Assembly: GCF_964340395.1 (NCBI RefSeq)
Contig: NC_135561.1
Span: forward strand, 3,907,001 to 3,971,000
Source: Glandiceps talaboti
Taxonomy: Eukaryota > Hemichordata > Enteropneusta > Spengelidae
Direction: 5' to 3'
DNA length: 64,000 nt
Below the pieces are notes generated by a model, which saw only the letters and a program-made list of their open reading frames with translations, did not search any database and was not told the origin of the DNA. Below, one piece after another: positions 55,301-64,000 of this stretch (the stretch's first letter is position 1; each line of letters starts with the position of its first letter). The position numbers and the translations under genes were made by a program.

Positions 55301-58300
55301 CAGTGAAATTTTGAACTTTGAAATGTTTTTAAGTAAATGTATATTTTAATACCTCGTTGTATTTCCTTTGCCTGTAACAGGAACAAGCCCTTGATTCTAA
55401 CACACGTCTAATGATGTACAAGATAGTTAATAGTGGTACCTTAGAGTCCATCAATGGATGTATCAGTACTGGTAAAGAAGCTGTGGTATTCCACGCCAAT
55501 GGTGGCCTGTAAGTTGAAGTCATGTAATCTACTACACACTTTGCACCGTTCACAGAAATTTGCCATAGGCTAGATATCAAAAAGACAAAAGATTGCATAT
55601 GTCTGCCACTAGGGGTGCTATTCACTATTCAGTATTAGAGCAAACATAATCCTGCTGTCATAATTTGTCAAGACAAAAGTTGATGTCACTTGAAATAGGC
55701 ACATCTTTACCTTTTGAAATGATGTAATATTATGAACTCATGAAGTTCTTTTGTTGACATTTTTTGTACTTCTTCCTGTATTGTCATGCTATTGATATTC
55801 ATGACTTACTGTTGTCTGATGATCGCACAATGCGTGAAACCTTAGATTTACCTTTCGTTTTCACCCTTATCTGGGGTGACCTCACATCTTGCATTTTTAA
55901 AATGGCTGCAAATCAGTAACTGGAATATATCATTGTTTTAGTATAATGTAAAAGTCATTTGTAAATTATCCTCTCACATTACATTCACGCTGAAAAAAGT
56001 ACTTTAAACAGAAAAAATCCTCTCCTAAATCTAAAATGTAGTAATCTTAGAATACTAGTAATTTTTATCAGTAAGTAATTTATCTCAAGAAGTTAGATTT
56101 GTTAAATGTACCACTCAGTCAGGGTCAGTGGTATGATGTGATAAGTTACAACTGACCACTAGAGGGTAGTGTAGCAATCTAATTGTATAATTTGTGTTAA
56201 AAGTCTTGAAAAAGCTCATAGTGCGAAATTGGTCGATGATTCAAGCTGTTTTTTTGTACTGAATTACTACTGTAATTAACATAGTGGAATGATGTAGTTT
56301 TGTAATGATTGTTATGTCTTTTTGATGTGACAGGATGGAAGGTAAATTGGTTCCCTACGAGTGTGCCATCAAAGTATTCAAAACCACACTGAATGAATTC
56401 AAGACAAGAAACAAGTATATCAAAGATGACTATAGGTTTAAAGACAGAATGAGAAAACTCAACCCCAGAAAGATAATCAAAATGTGGGCTGAAAAAGAAA
56501 TGCATAATTTAATGAGGTGAGATCCTAAGTCTTTGTGGTTTGTATGATTCAATGGATTAACAAAATACCAGTCAGTGGCTCTGTTTGATACAACCATGTA
56601 GAAATAAATAAGAAAAATAAGATTGCAATTTATAGCTACATTTAGTCTAAATGAAAATATTTATGTCAATGCTACCATAACAAGACACAGACACACAGAT
56701 GCCAATGTTTTTGATGTCTGCATTTGATGTCTACATGGTGGCACTTTAGTTCATTGCATTTAGACGAAATGTTGCAAGAAACTCGATTCATTCAATCGTG
56801 TTATCTTAAAGTGTAGCTGGTGTAGTTTCTCATTAGTTTCTGTGTGATTGTACCAAAGAGAGCTGCTAAACGGTACTTTCAAATCCGTATGTGTGTGTGT
56901 ATGTTACTTTGTATGTATGTATGTATGTATGTATGTATGTATGTATGTATGTATGTATGTATGTATGTATGTATGTATGTATGTATGTATGTATGTATGT
57001 ATGTATGTATGTATGTATGTATGTATGTATGTATGTATGTATGTATGTGTCTGATAGTGTTTTTGTTCAATAAGGTCCATATGTGTGTTTGTCTGTTCAA
57101 TAGTTAATCCATATTTGTGTCTGTATGTGTATGTCTGTTTGGATGTATGAGTATTTTTTCAGCTGTTATTGTTTTCTTTCATTGTATGTCACATTTTTGG
57201 GTCATAGTAATAATTGATTTCTGATACAAGTGTGCCTTGAATACAAACCAATTAGAGTTAATGTCAGTAAATGATATATATAATTATAACCATAATCTAA
57301 TACATGTACTATTCATTCCATAGAATGCAGAAAGTTGGTATCAGAGTACCAGATGTTGTCCTTCTAAGGAGACACGTACTTGTCATGTCATTTATTGGTC
57401 AGGATCAGAAGCCAGCTCCTAAACTAAAACAAGCCAAACTTACCATGGAACAAACCAAAGATGCATACTTTCAGTGTGTCAAGGTAAAGAAATGACCTTT
57501 TACTTCATACCATGCCAGTTATCAGAAAGACAAAAGATTATATAGGTTAGCCACTAGGAGTGCTGTTTACAAAACAGTTATTGAACTAGACTTGAGGGCC
57601 TTGATATCTGAGTATACTCTAGCCTTTTTGAAAGAAGCATCATTTCCCAGGACATGACAAAAGTTGGTTGCATTCTCAACCAGTGAAACTATCCTACTAC
57701 ATTTGTTATTTGATGATGCATTATGGACAAAGTATTCTTCTAGTGTTCATGTAGAAAATTACTGACAAAAAAAAGTGTTGACAACTAACATTGTCAGTGG
57801 TATTGTGACTTGAACTTGTAATTGAGATTGAGAATTCCACTGCAGTTCCCACTCATTTAAAGTTTAACCCATTATTAACTACTTAACATAGTCAGAAACT
57901 ACCACTAACAGCAACTTTTTTGTCTCCCCATCAGATGATGAAGATTATGTTCCAAGATGCCAAACTAGTACATGCTGATTTGAGTGAATATAATATGTTA
58001 TGGCATAATGACTTGGTGTGGTTCATTGATGTCTCACAGTCTGTAGAACCAACACATCCACATGCATTAGAATTTCTATTTAGAGATTGTACCAATGTCT
58101 ATCAGGTAAGTTATCACAACATACTAAAAATTTACACATCCACATGTACTAGGATTCTTATGTTGACATTGTGCCAATGGGGATTGTGAAGATTTAAAAA
58201 AGTTATTACACAGCAAAGTTGATCTGTCACAAGTTTACACAGCAATGATAGGTCAAAGGGCATGCATATAGGTCAAAGGGCATGAATGTACTTGACAGAG

Positions 58301-58667
58301 TTGATACAGGGAATCCAAATATGGCATATAAGAAGACAAAATGACAATTAATTGGTTGAAATGATATTTTTTGGCAGAGTCAATAGCGTATTCAATTAAT
58401 ACTTGGTGTAAATATAGACAGGGAAATGTATATCTTGACAATAAATTTATCTAGTGGTAATGATATGACATATCACTTTGGTGGCATATTTCTAACTCCC
58501 CATTTTGTTTCTTTCAGTTTTTCTCCAGGTGTGGTGTGTCCAATGTTATGAAGCCACATCAACTGTTTAACCATATTTCTCAGCTAAATCTACCATCAAG
58601 GGAAGGCAAAGATTTTCTCCTGCAGGTAAATGATTCATTTAAACTAAGCAACATACTATGCTGTGTC

Positions 58668-58739
<72 letters not shown>

Positions 58740-59214
58740 TGTCTGTCTGTCTGCCTGCCTGTCTGTCTGTCTGTGTGTGTGTCTGTGTGTGTGTCTGTAT
58801 CTGTGTGAGAGTGTCTGTGTCTCTGTGTCTGTGTGGGGTGTGTCTGTCTGTCTGTCTGTGTCTGTATGTGTGTATGTATGTATGTATGTATGTATGTGTG
58901 TGTGTGTGTGTGTGTCTGTGTCTGAGTGTTTGTGTCTGTCAGTGTCTGTCTGTGTCTCTGTGTATCTGTCTGTGAGTGTTTTTTCTATCATAACATTTCA
59001 CTTCAACAGACACACACACTACATCTTTTTCATCTCTGTATCTTCATTCTCTATTTGTTCCTAGGTTCAAGACTATGAACTAAGTGAAGAATTCCGAGCT
59101 CAAGTGATGACAGGCAAAAACTATGCTTTTGATTATTTCTTTGAGAAATCAGTACAAGATGAAGACTCTAACAGTGAATCAGATGATGAAGAAGAACTGT
59201 GTGATCCACAATGA
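52332..59214 (+). CDS. RIOK3: RIO-family atypical protein kinase 3
   Basis: Eleven coding exons: 52332-52585, 52865-53019, 53794-53898, 54492-54604, 55004-55150, 55381-55508, 56334-56516, 57324-57483, 57935-58105, 58518-58625, 59065-59214. Phases agree; 557 aa (human 519). RIOK3 is a cytoplasmic kinase/ATPase linked to pre-40S ribosome maturation and innate signalling in vertebrates. The N-terminal region has [16 protein letters not shown] and [12 protein letters not shown], both RIOK3-specific; [11 protein letters not shown] follows. The RIO domain runs from about residue 259 with ATP loop STGKEA (287-292), Lys314 in CAIKVF, catalytic Asp430 and Asn435 in HADLSEYN, and metal Asp447 in IDVSQS. 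The C-terminus is acidic. ATG 52332 has A at -3 and G at +4. Exon 1 carries an in-frame 12-aa duplication ([12 protein letters not shown]). Confidence 0.97.
52389..52466 (+). repeat. In-frame 36-bp tandem duplication in RIOK3 exon 1
   Basis: CCATGG starts units at exactly 52389, 52425 and (partial) 52461. It encodes [12 protein letters not shown] then [12 protein letters not shown] then PW. The two full units differ by very few bases, so the duplication is recent. Confidence 0.95.
53605..53720 (+). repeat. Dispersed non-coding repeat, copy 3
   Basis: In intron 2 of RIOK3; the order TTTTGTGATCAAATGGTA, AATCATCCAATAGTAAGAAA, TAGGAGAACATCAG and GTTGTGTGTCAGTG parallels the copies at 35231 and 42318. 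Confidence 0.5.
54251..54335. repeat. 33-bp minisatellite, 2.5 copies
   Basis: GGGTAGTGATGCTGTCTTTA and following bases start at 54251 and 54284 with a third partial copy. In intron 3 of RIOK3. Confidence 0.9.
55570..55700. repeat. Dispersed repeat in RIOK3 introns, copy 1
   Basis: Contains AAAGACAAAAGATT, then GCCACTAGGGGTGCT, then GACAAAAGTTG. The same words in the same order occur at 57515-57680. Intron 6. Class unknown. Confidence 0.55.
56910..57050. repeat. (ATGT)n microsatellite
   Basis: About 35 pure ATGT units in intron 7 of RIOK3. Confidence 0.95.
57515..57680. repeat. Dispersed repeat in RIOK3 introns, copy 2
   Basis: AAAGACAAAAGATT, GCCACTAGGAGTGCT and GACAAAAGTTGG match copy 1 at 55570-55700. 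Intron 8. Confidence 0.55.
58671..58980. repeat. (GT)n followed by (CTGT)n-rich compound microsatellite
   Basis: A pure GT run to about 58738, then mixed CTGT, GTCT and ATGT blocks. In the last intron of RIOK3, ending about 85 bp before its acceptor. Confidence 0.95.
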
Positions 59215-59635
59215 GTGAATGATATCAAGATATAGGCTTAGACTAGTGGTTAGTGATTAGTATACAAGCTTTGTATTGTAGTAAGATTACAATATCCCTC
59301 CCAACCCCACCCACCCCATTTATGTAAATCTTTAAAAGTACCCCCACCCCACCCAACCTCTGTCCCATCACCCTCTGACAGGAAAGTTTTAGTTAGTGTT
59401 TACGCAAGACATAGTATAGAAGTACATTAGTAATGTGTAATTTACAGAGTATGAAAATACAAATACAGAAAACAGTGAAAAAGAGGGAGAGTGGCAAGTA
59501 ATGTAGATGTATACACTACTTTGGGTTAATAGTGTCATGGTATAGAGGGTAGTGTTACAACAACATCAGACAAATTTTAATTTTATTTGAATTATTTTAA
59601 ATTTCATATTTGTGCTATTTGAACAGTGTTTCATG

Positions 59636-60000
59636 CCACACAATAAAACAGAGCATTTAGAAGCACTGTAAAATGTTCCATATCTCATAGTCATACCATA
59701 TAAGGAATATAAGTACTATAACAAAAGTGTTTCAAATCCCTCCATAAAACAGAGCAGTTAGAACACTATAACAAAGTGTTCCACATCATACAGTAGGAAT
59801 AATGGTGTATAGCTAAAGTGTTTGAAATGACACCATACAACAGGGCAGTCAGCAGCACTGTAACAAAGTGTTCCACATGTTACATCATACAACAGGAATA
59901 ATGGTGTATAGGCTAAAGTGTTTGAAATGACACCATACAACAGGACAGTTAGCAGCACTGTAACAAAGTGTTCCACATGTGACATCATACAGTAGAGCTG
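59636..60000. repeat. 100-bp tandem repeat, about four copies
   Basis: CATACAACAGG(G/A)CAGT recurs at 59834 and 59934 (exactly 100 bp) and related starts at 59743 and about 59640. Units share ACTGTAACAAAGTGTTCCAC and AATAATGGTGTATA. The first unit contains AATAAA (59642-59647), the nearest canonical signal to the RIOK3 stop, so part of the array may be in or just beyond its 3' UTR. Confidence 0.9.
59642..59647 (+). terminator. RIOK3: Candidate poly(A) signal of RIOK3
   Basis: AATAAA 428 bp after the stop codon; no earlier canonical hexamer was seen on this strand. Confidence 0.45.
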
Positions 60001-60489
60001 TGAGAGCTATGAGAAAGACTAACAGGACATCTTCAAATAAACCAAGCACTGTTCCATACTGTACCATTATGTGTGAAATGTTGACTCCAGTTTGATAACA
60101 GATCAACAAGAACCTTACAAAACAGACTCAAGTCTCAACAGCAACATTACACAGCTTTAAGATACACAAAACTGTAAAAGACATGAAAAGTATCCCCAAT
60201 TTCAAACAAAGTAATTGTTTCTACTACAGTGGACTACACATATCAAGGAATGATTTAGGTATTTGCTATTCAGTTTAAATGTGTTGACATCAGTCAAGGA
60301 GATCACGTAATAGTAAATTTTTGATGTGAGATTGTCATATCTTAGTATGTGAATACATATCATACCAATATGTTATCATAGTTATAGTTTTAATTTGTGT
60401 CTGAGTTTAGCGGCCTGATAGTTGACATGCTATCATTGTAAACTATGTAGAAGTGACAGTTTGTATCTGTGTTAGCGTCCTAATAGCTG

Positions 60490-60862
60490 ACATGCTATGG
60501 AGTCGTGAGGGGCAAATGGTAACTTAGAGTGGCCAGCTTGGAATCTACAGGTTTCAGGTTCAAGCCCCATTGCTACCATTTCTTTCTGAGTGGCTAAAGT
60601 CCTTGGGCAAGATTTGAACCATGATTGTGCCTCAGTCAACCCAGCTGTATAATTGGGGTACCTGGTAGGATAGAGGTGGAAATGTGAATGTTTTAACCCT
60701 ATGTGCTTATTAAGGCTGCAGTGGATTGTATGCTCCCTAGGGAGTTGAGGAAGCATAAAGGATTGTTGTGCCGCTATAGATCCATGCCAGGGGTAATAAT
60801 TGTAAAGCGCTTTGAGCACAAAGTCGGAAAGCACTATATAAATGTATTATTATTATTATCGT
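60490..60862 (+). mobile_element. Full-length tRNA-derived SINE with L2-like 3' tail
   Basis: A pol III B box GGTTCAAGCCC lies at 60557-60567 in a tRNA-like head. The central body contains CCTTGGGCAAGATTTGAACC, CAACCCAGCTGTATAA and GTACCTGGTAGGATAG, a block widespread in invertebrate SINEs. The tail GTAAAGCGCTTTGAGCACA ... GCACTATATAAAT ends in ATT repeats, the type borrowed from CR1/L2-group LINEs. Exact superfamily (for example MetaSINE- or V-SINE-type) not resolved. Partial relatives lie at 38.4-38.76 kb. Confidence 0.8.
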
Positions 60863-60869
60863 TGTAAAC

Positions 60870-62990
60870 AGTATGTAGAATTGACACTATATGTCATATG
60901 TTTGCTGTCAATTCTTGACCTGAAATATTAGTCTTATTTACAACAGATAGGATTAAAGTAACATGATGATATACTGCCAAAGATAATGATTATAAAAACA
61001 CACATGATCAGGGTACTTCTTGACTAAAGTCAATTTCAACTGTATCAATTTTATCTGTGGAATAAAAATATACCTGACCAAAATGGGATCTTTTATTTTG
61101 TGTGTGAATAGACTGTGATGTGAGATTGTGGAAACCAACACTTGTGGCTAACCAAACAATCAGATATTAGAGTATGTTACATACTCATTCTTACCTGTTG
61201 ATTTGGACTGATTTCAGTTGCACAAATTAAAATGTAAAGAATGAATCAGTTATGACCCTTGCGCAATCGATATATAAGTTACTATTACAACTGCGTATTT
61301 GTACAAGTGAAAAAAAGACTAAGGAAAGCTAACTGCAAAAGAGAAATACAGAAGTAGCAGAATCTTGGTTAAAGGGGCTTATGGTTACAAGAGTGTAAAC
61401 AACAAATATTTCAGTTTAGGAGAAACTTTGTGCAGGTGGATTCTACCAATACATGTTGAATGATATCTTTTGTCTTTTCATATTACCGTTGAGGGCAGTA
61501 TAATGCATTCATGCCTAACTCTGTACTACAACATTTTCCACTACTGTAATTTCTCAACATAGGCGTACTTATATATAAAAACTTTTGACCCTGCACATTT
61601 TGGACACCCAAATTGATTCTGCCTCCTACAGCTCTTACATTGACGCCATTTTCAGCCACAGTTGCACTAAAGATACAAGTACAAGCTGGTTGAACTTACA
61701 AAATAAAGAGACAAGCGGTTTGTCTGTAAGTGTATCATAAGGTGGATCAGATTTCATTCAATCGAACTCGTTTTTCAAGCATGCAGTCCCAAGTGTATAT
61801 GTATATGTTATTATCAATATTAAATAAATGATTGTAAATGAGACCAGGAAATGGACAGATTGATCTGATTCATGTTTTGTCTGAAGCGTACAGATGAAAA
61901 CGTGAAGAATGATGTCTTCGGAAATTTCCGTTTCCTTTCTCAATGAAAGCTAGTGTTTCATTTTATGGTGTGAGACATGGCTTAATTTCTGCTTGTACAT
62001 GTATTTACATCTCTAATTAAAAGGTTTGTTTGCTCATTTCCTCCACTGATTAGTAGACTTGTTCCATTGACAGCTCCCCTATTTCAACTCAACACCAGGC
62101 AGTGTAGGAGGTTACTTTAGGATTGTTTTTTCAACATCAGTGGGTTTTAAAGAGGTCATGAGCTCTCATCAAACTCTGACTAAAACCTAACACCTGCTAT
62201 GACTATGTTTTCTTGAACATCTCAATATTAGTTTGACATTTGGACTGTTAGGAGTGAGTTCATAGTAATGGAATACATCAACCGATAGAAGGTTACATAG
62301 AGTAAACAACACCAAATATGGTTTTTGTCATGTGACGTCACCATTTGTTTGTGCAGTAACAAAGAGACAGACACATGCATCACAGGAGACACACTGGCAA
62401 ACAGAAATAGATGTTCCAGCTTATTGGCATACTTTTCATACTTTCATGGACACACACAATAGGAAATGACACGTACAGTGACAAGTAGGCATAGACACAC
62501 AAACACATAACCATGGACACATACTGGCATAATGACACATACATACAATTACTGACACTGATTTGACTGCTTGAGTACCAAAGTTTTCATAATTTCAGAT
62601 CTCCTTTCAGCCTTTACATTAGTCTAGTTCCTATACAGTATTGTTACTATTTACACCTCCACTCGCTGGTTTAGTTAGAAACCATGTTAGCATCCAGACT
62701 ACATTTATATGTGCACAACGGCATATCTAATATAGTAATGTATGCTCATCATGCATGTATGTAAGAAGGGAAGATTGAAATTATGAAAAGTTCTGATTTT
62801 AAGATTTTTGGTTATCCAAGGAGTAACTACCGTAGTCTGAGAAATGTGAAATAAGTAGACAGTCAATCGATCACTAACATTTGATGGCCGGGGTATGTTA
62901 AGTCTTTGTTACTGGTAGGTTTGTTGCATAGCTATTAACAGGACAGTGTATTAAAACGGTACATAGTTAGAATTGAGTCCTGACTTACTG
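60870..62990. other. Gene-free stretch, nothing recognised
   Basis: AT-rich, no supported exon on either strand. It contains an isolated TGACGTCA palindrome at 62333-62340 and scattered CACACA words from 62380 onward. Confidence 0.4.
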
Positions 62991-62994
62991 TGTC

Positions 62995-63245
62995 TGCAAG
63001 CAGAACGATAAACACACACTAACACATAGATACGCACACAGTGCACACACTGGTAAACGGACACACATGCACACACAGACATACACTGGTAAACAAGAGA
63101 GAGAGACACACACACACACACACTGGTAAGCAAACTACAGACAGACAGACACACACACTGGTAACACAGTGAGCACAATGGTAAACAGACAGACAGACAT
63201 GCTGGTAACTGCGTGCACGTGCGCACACACACACACACTGTGGTA
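62995..63245. repeat. CA-rich minisatellite with recurrent CACTGGTAAAC
   Basis: CACTGGTAA(A/G)C or a close variant recurs at irregular spacing (about 63048, 63087, 63121, 63158 and beyond) between CA and CAGA blocks. Confidence 0.75.
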
Positions 63246-63288
63246 AACAGATACACTTGCAATAATACATATTTTTCCAATAATCTCT

Positions 63289-63294
63289 TTTATT
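63289..63294 (-). terminator. Possible poly(A) signal of a minus-strand gene beyond the window
   Basis: AATAAA on the minus strand followed by T-rich sequence. If real, a minus-strand gene would enter from the right edge, but no coding exon of it was found. Confidence 0.15.
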
Positions 63295-63299
63295 TGGTC

Positions 63300-64000
63300 C
63301 ATAATGTTTAACATCAAAATAACACTTTCATTACAATGATATATATATTTTTGGTCACTGTATCACAAAAAACAACAATTAATATCACAAAGTTGTTAAA
63401 AACTTTGAAGTTCAAAAACTAACACATCTACATGTACTAACTACAGTACATCATTTTAACTACATAACATTATAACATTTGAGTCAATAAATTAATAATA
63501 CAAGTTGATAAGTTTTCCCAATAATGCTGTCTTATGATGTAAATCCTACCACCCCTCTACTGTATCTGATGATGGTATAACCCAGGTATAAATTGCTATT
63601 GGGTTATTCCATTTTCTATTTGTAAGGGGTAGAGGATACCAATTCACAAAGAATCACAAACTTAGTCTCTAGCTTTTACACAATGATTTGTTCTTGTTAC
63701 CATGGAAACTAATGAAAGTATGGTTTGTCCTTTTTTTCTTGGTATTTCTTCTTTTTTCAAAAATACCAATCTAGTTTTATGGTTTTTTAGATGCATGCCA
63801 GTTTCACAAGCAATTAAAACTTGGAAGAAAACAGCTTTTTTGAAAAAAAAATTTGAAGACTTTCAAGAGAAAGAACTAAGTGCACCTGAATGTTTGAATA
63901 AAGTTGATAAAATCTGTTAAAACTACAGATGACATATTATTGGTCAATCACAAATCAAAAACAGATGACCATCTTCTGAAACATTCAAATTAGATGTTTC
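63300..64000. other. Right edge, no supported gene
   Basis: A plus-strand frame at 63702-63920 ends PVSQAIKTWKKTAFLKKKFE and later NKVDKIC; an acceptor-like TTTTTTAG lies at 63784-63791. It has no family resemblance known to me and no visible upstream partner exon. Left as unassigned sequence. Confidence 0.25.

Noticed and set aside
62333-62340. CRE palindrome TGACGTCA (also at 8896, about 28624 and 33531) as a regulatory site
   Set aside because: An 8-mer can recur by chance and none lies next to a supported start site, except loosely the one upstream of CCDC73.
63702-63920. Possible terminal exon of a plus-strand gene
   Set aside because: Only a single acceptor-like TTTTTTAG supports it; no upstream exon or domain was found, so it is not called as a gene.

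Overview
The window is nuclear DNA of an animal, most likely a marine invertebrate and possibly a non-vertebrate deuterostome such as a hemichordate. The phylum is inference only. It is eukaryotic because all five confident genes are split by GT-AG introns with consistent phases. The DNA is AT-rich, full of microsatellites and short minisatellites, and carries SINE and LINE debris. No operons, CRISPR arrays, rRNA genes or intact viral elements are visible.

Layout. 1-10 kb: no confident gene. It holds the 3' tail of a non-LTR retrotransposon (1-191), a fold-back element (320-489), large microsatellites, one possible orphan signal-peptide exon on the minus strand (2653-2695) and a tRNA-derived SINE (9605-9840). 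10.0-14.9 kb, minus: a complete nine-exon D-2-hydroxyacid dehydrogenase of the glyoxylate/hydroxypyruvate reductase type (342 aa). 16.1-30.6 kb, plus: a complete six-exon cytosolic sulfotransferase (302 aa) with an 11.3 kb first intron full of repeats. The start codons of these two genes face away from each other across 1.2 kb. 34.65-46.4 kb, plus: a twelve-coding-exon CCDC73-like coiled-coil protein (1411 aa). 47.4-51.85 kb, minus: SNRNP40, the U5 snRNP 40 kDa WD40 protein (nine exons, 350 aa). 52.3-59.2 kb, plus: RIOK3, an atypical RIO kinase (eleven exons, 557 aa). 59.2-64 kb: a 100-bp tandem repeat, a second SINE type, CA-rich repeats and no confident gene.

The three right-hand genes are tightly packed. 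CCDC73 and SNRNP40 converge, with candidate poly(A) signals only 33 bp apart. SNRNP40 and RIOK3 diverge from a shared intergenic stretch of 480 bp. I see no common pathway: SNRNP40 acts in splicing, RIOK3 in cytoplasmic 40S maturation and signalling, the two left-hand genes in small-molecule metabolism, and CCDC73 is poorly characterised.

The most unusual signal is repeated short tandem duplication at exon edges. In CCDC73 the donor end of exon 3, the acceptor end of the last exon and its stop-codon end are each copied several times into adjacent non-coding DNA. SNRNP40 exon 4 has a similar decayed copy of its donor end. In-frame tandem repeats also lie inside CCDC73 exon 11 and RIOK3 exon 1. 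Separately, the tail of a LINE fragment reaches within about 15 bp of the CCDC73 exon 8 acceptor. All exon calls come from reading splice signals, phase continuity and remembered family sequences; no alignment or transcript data were available.
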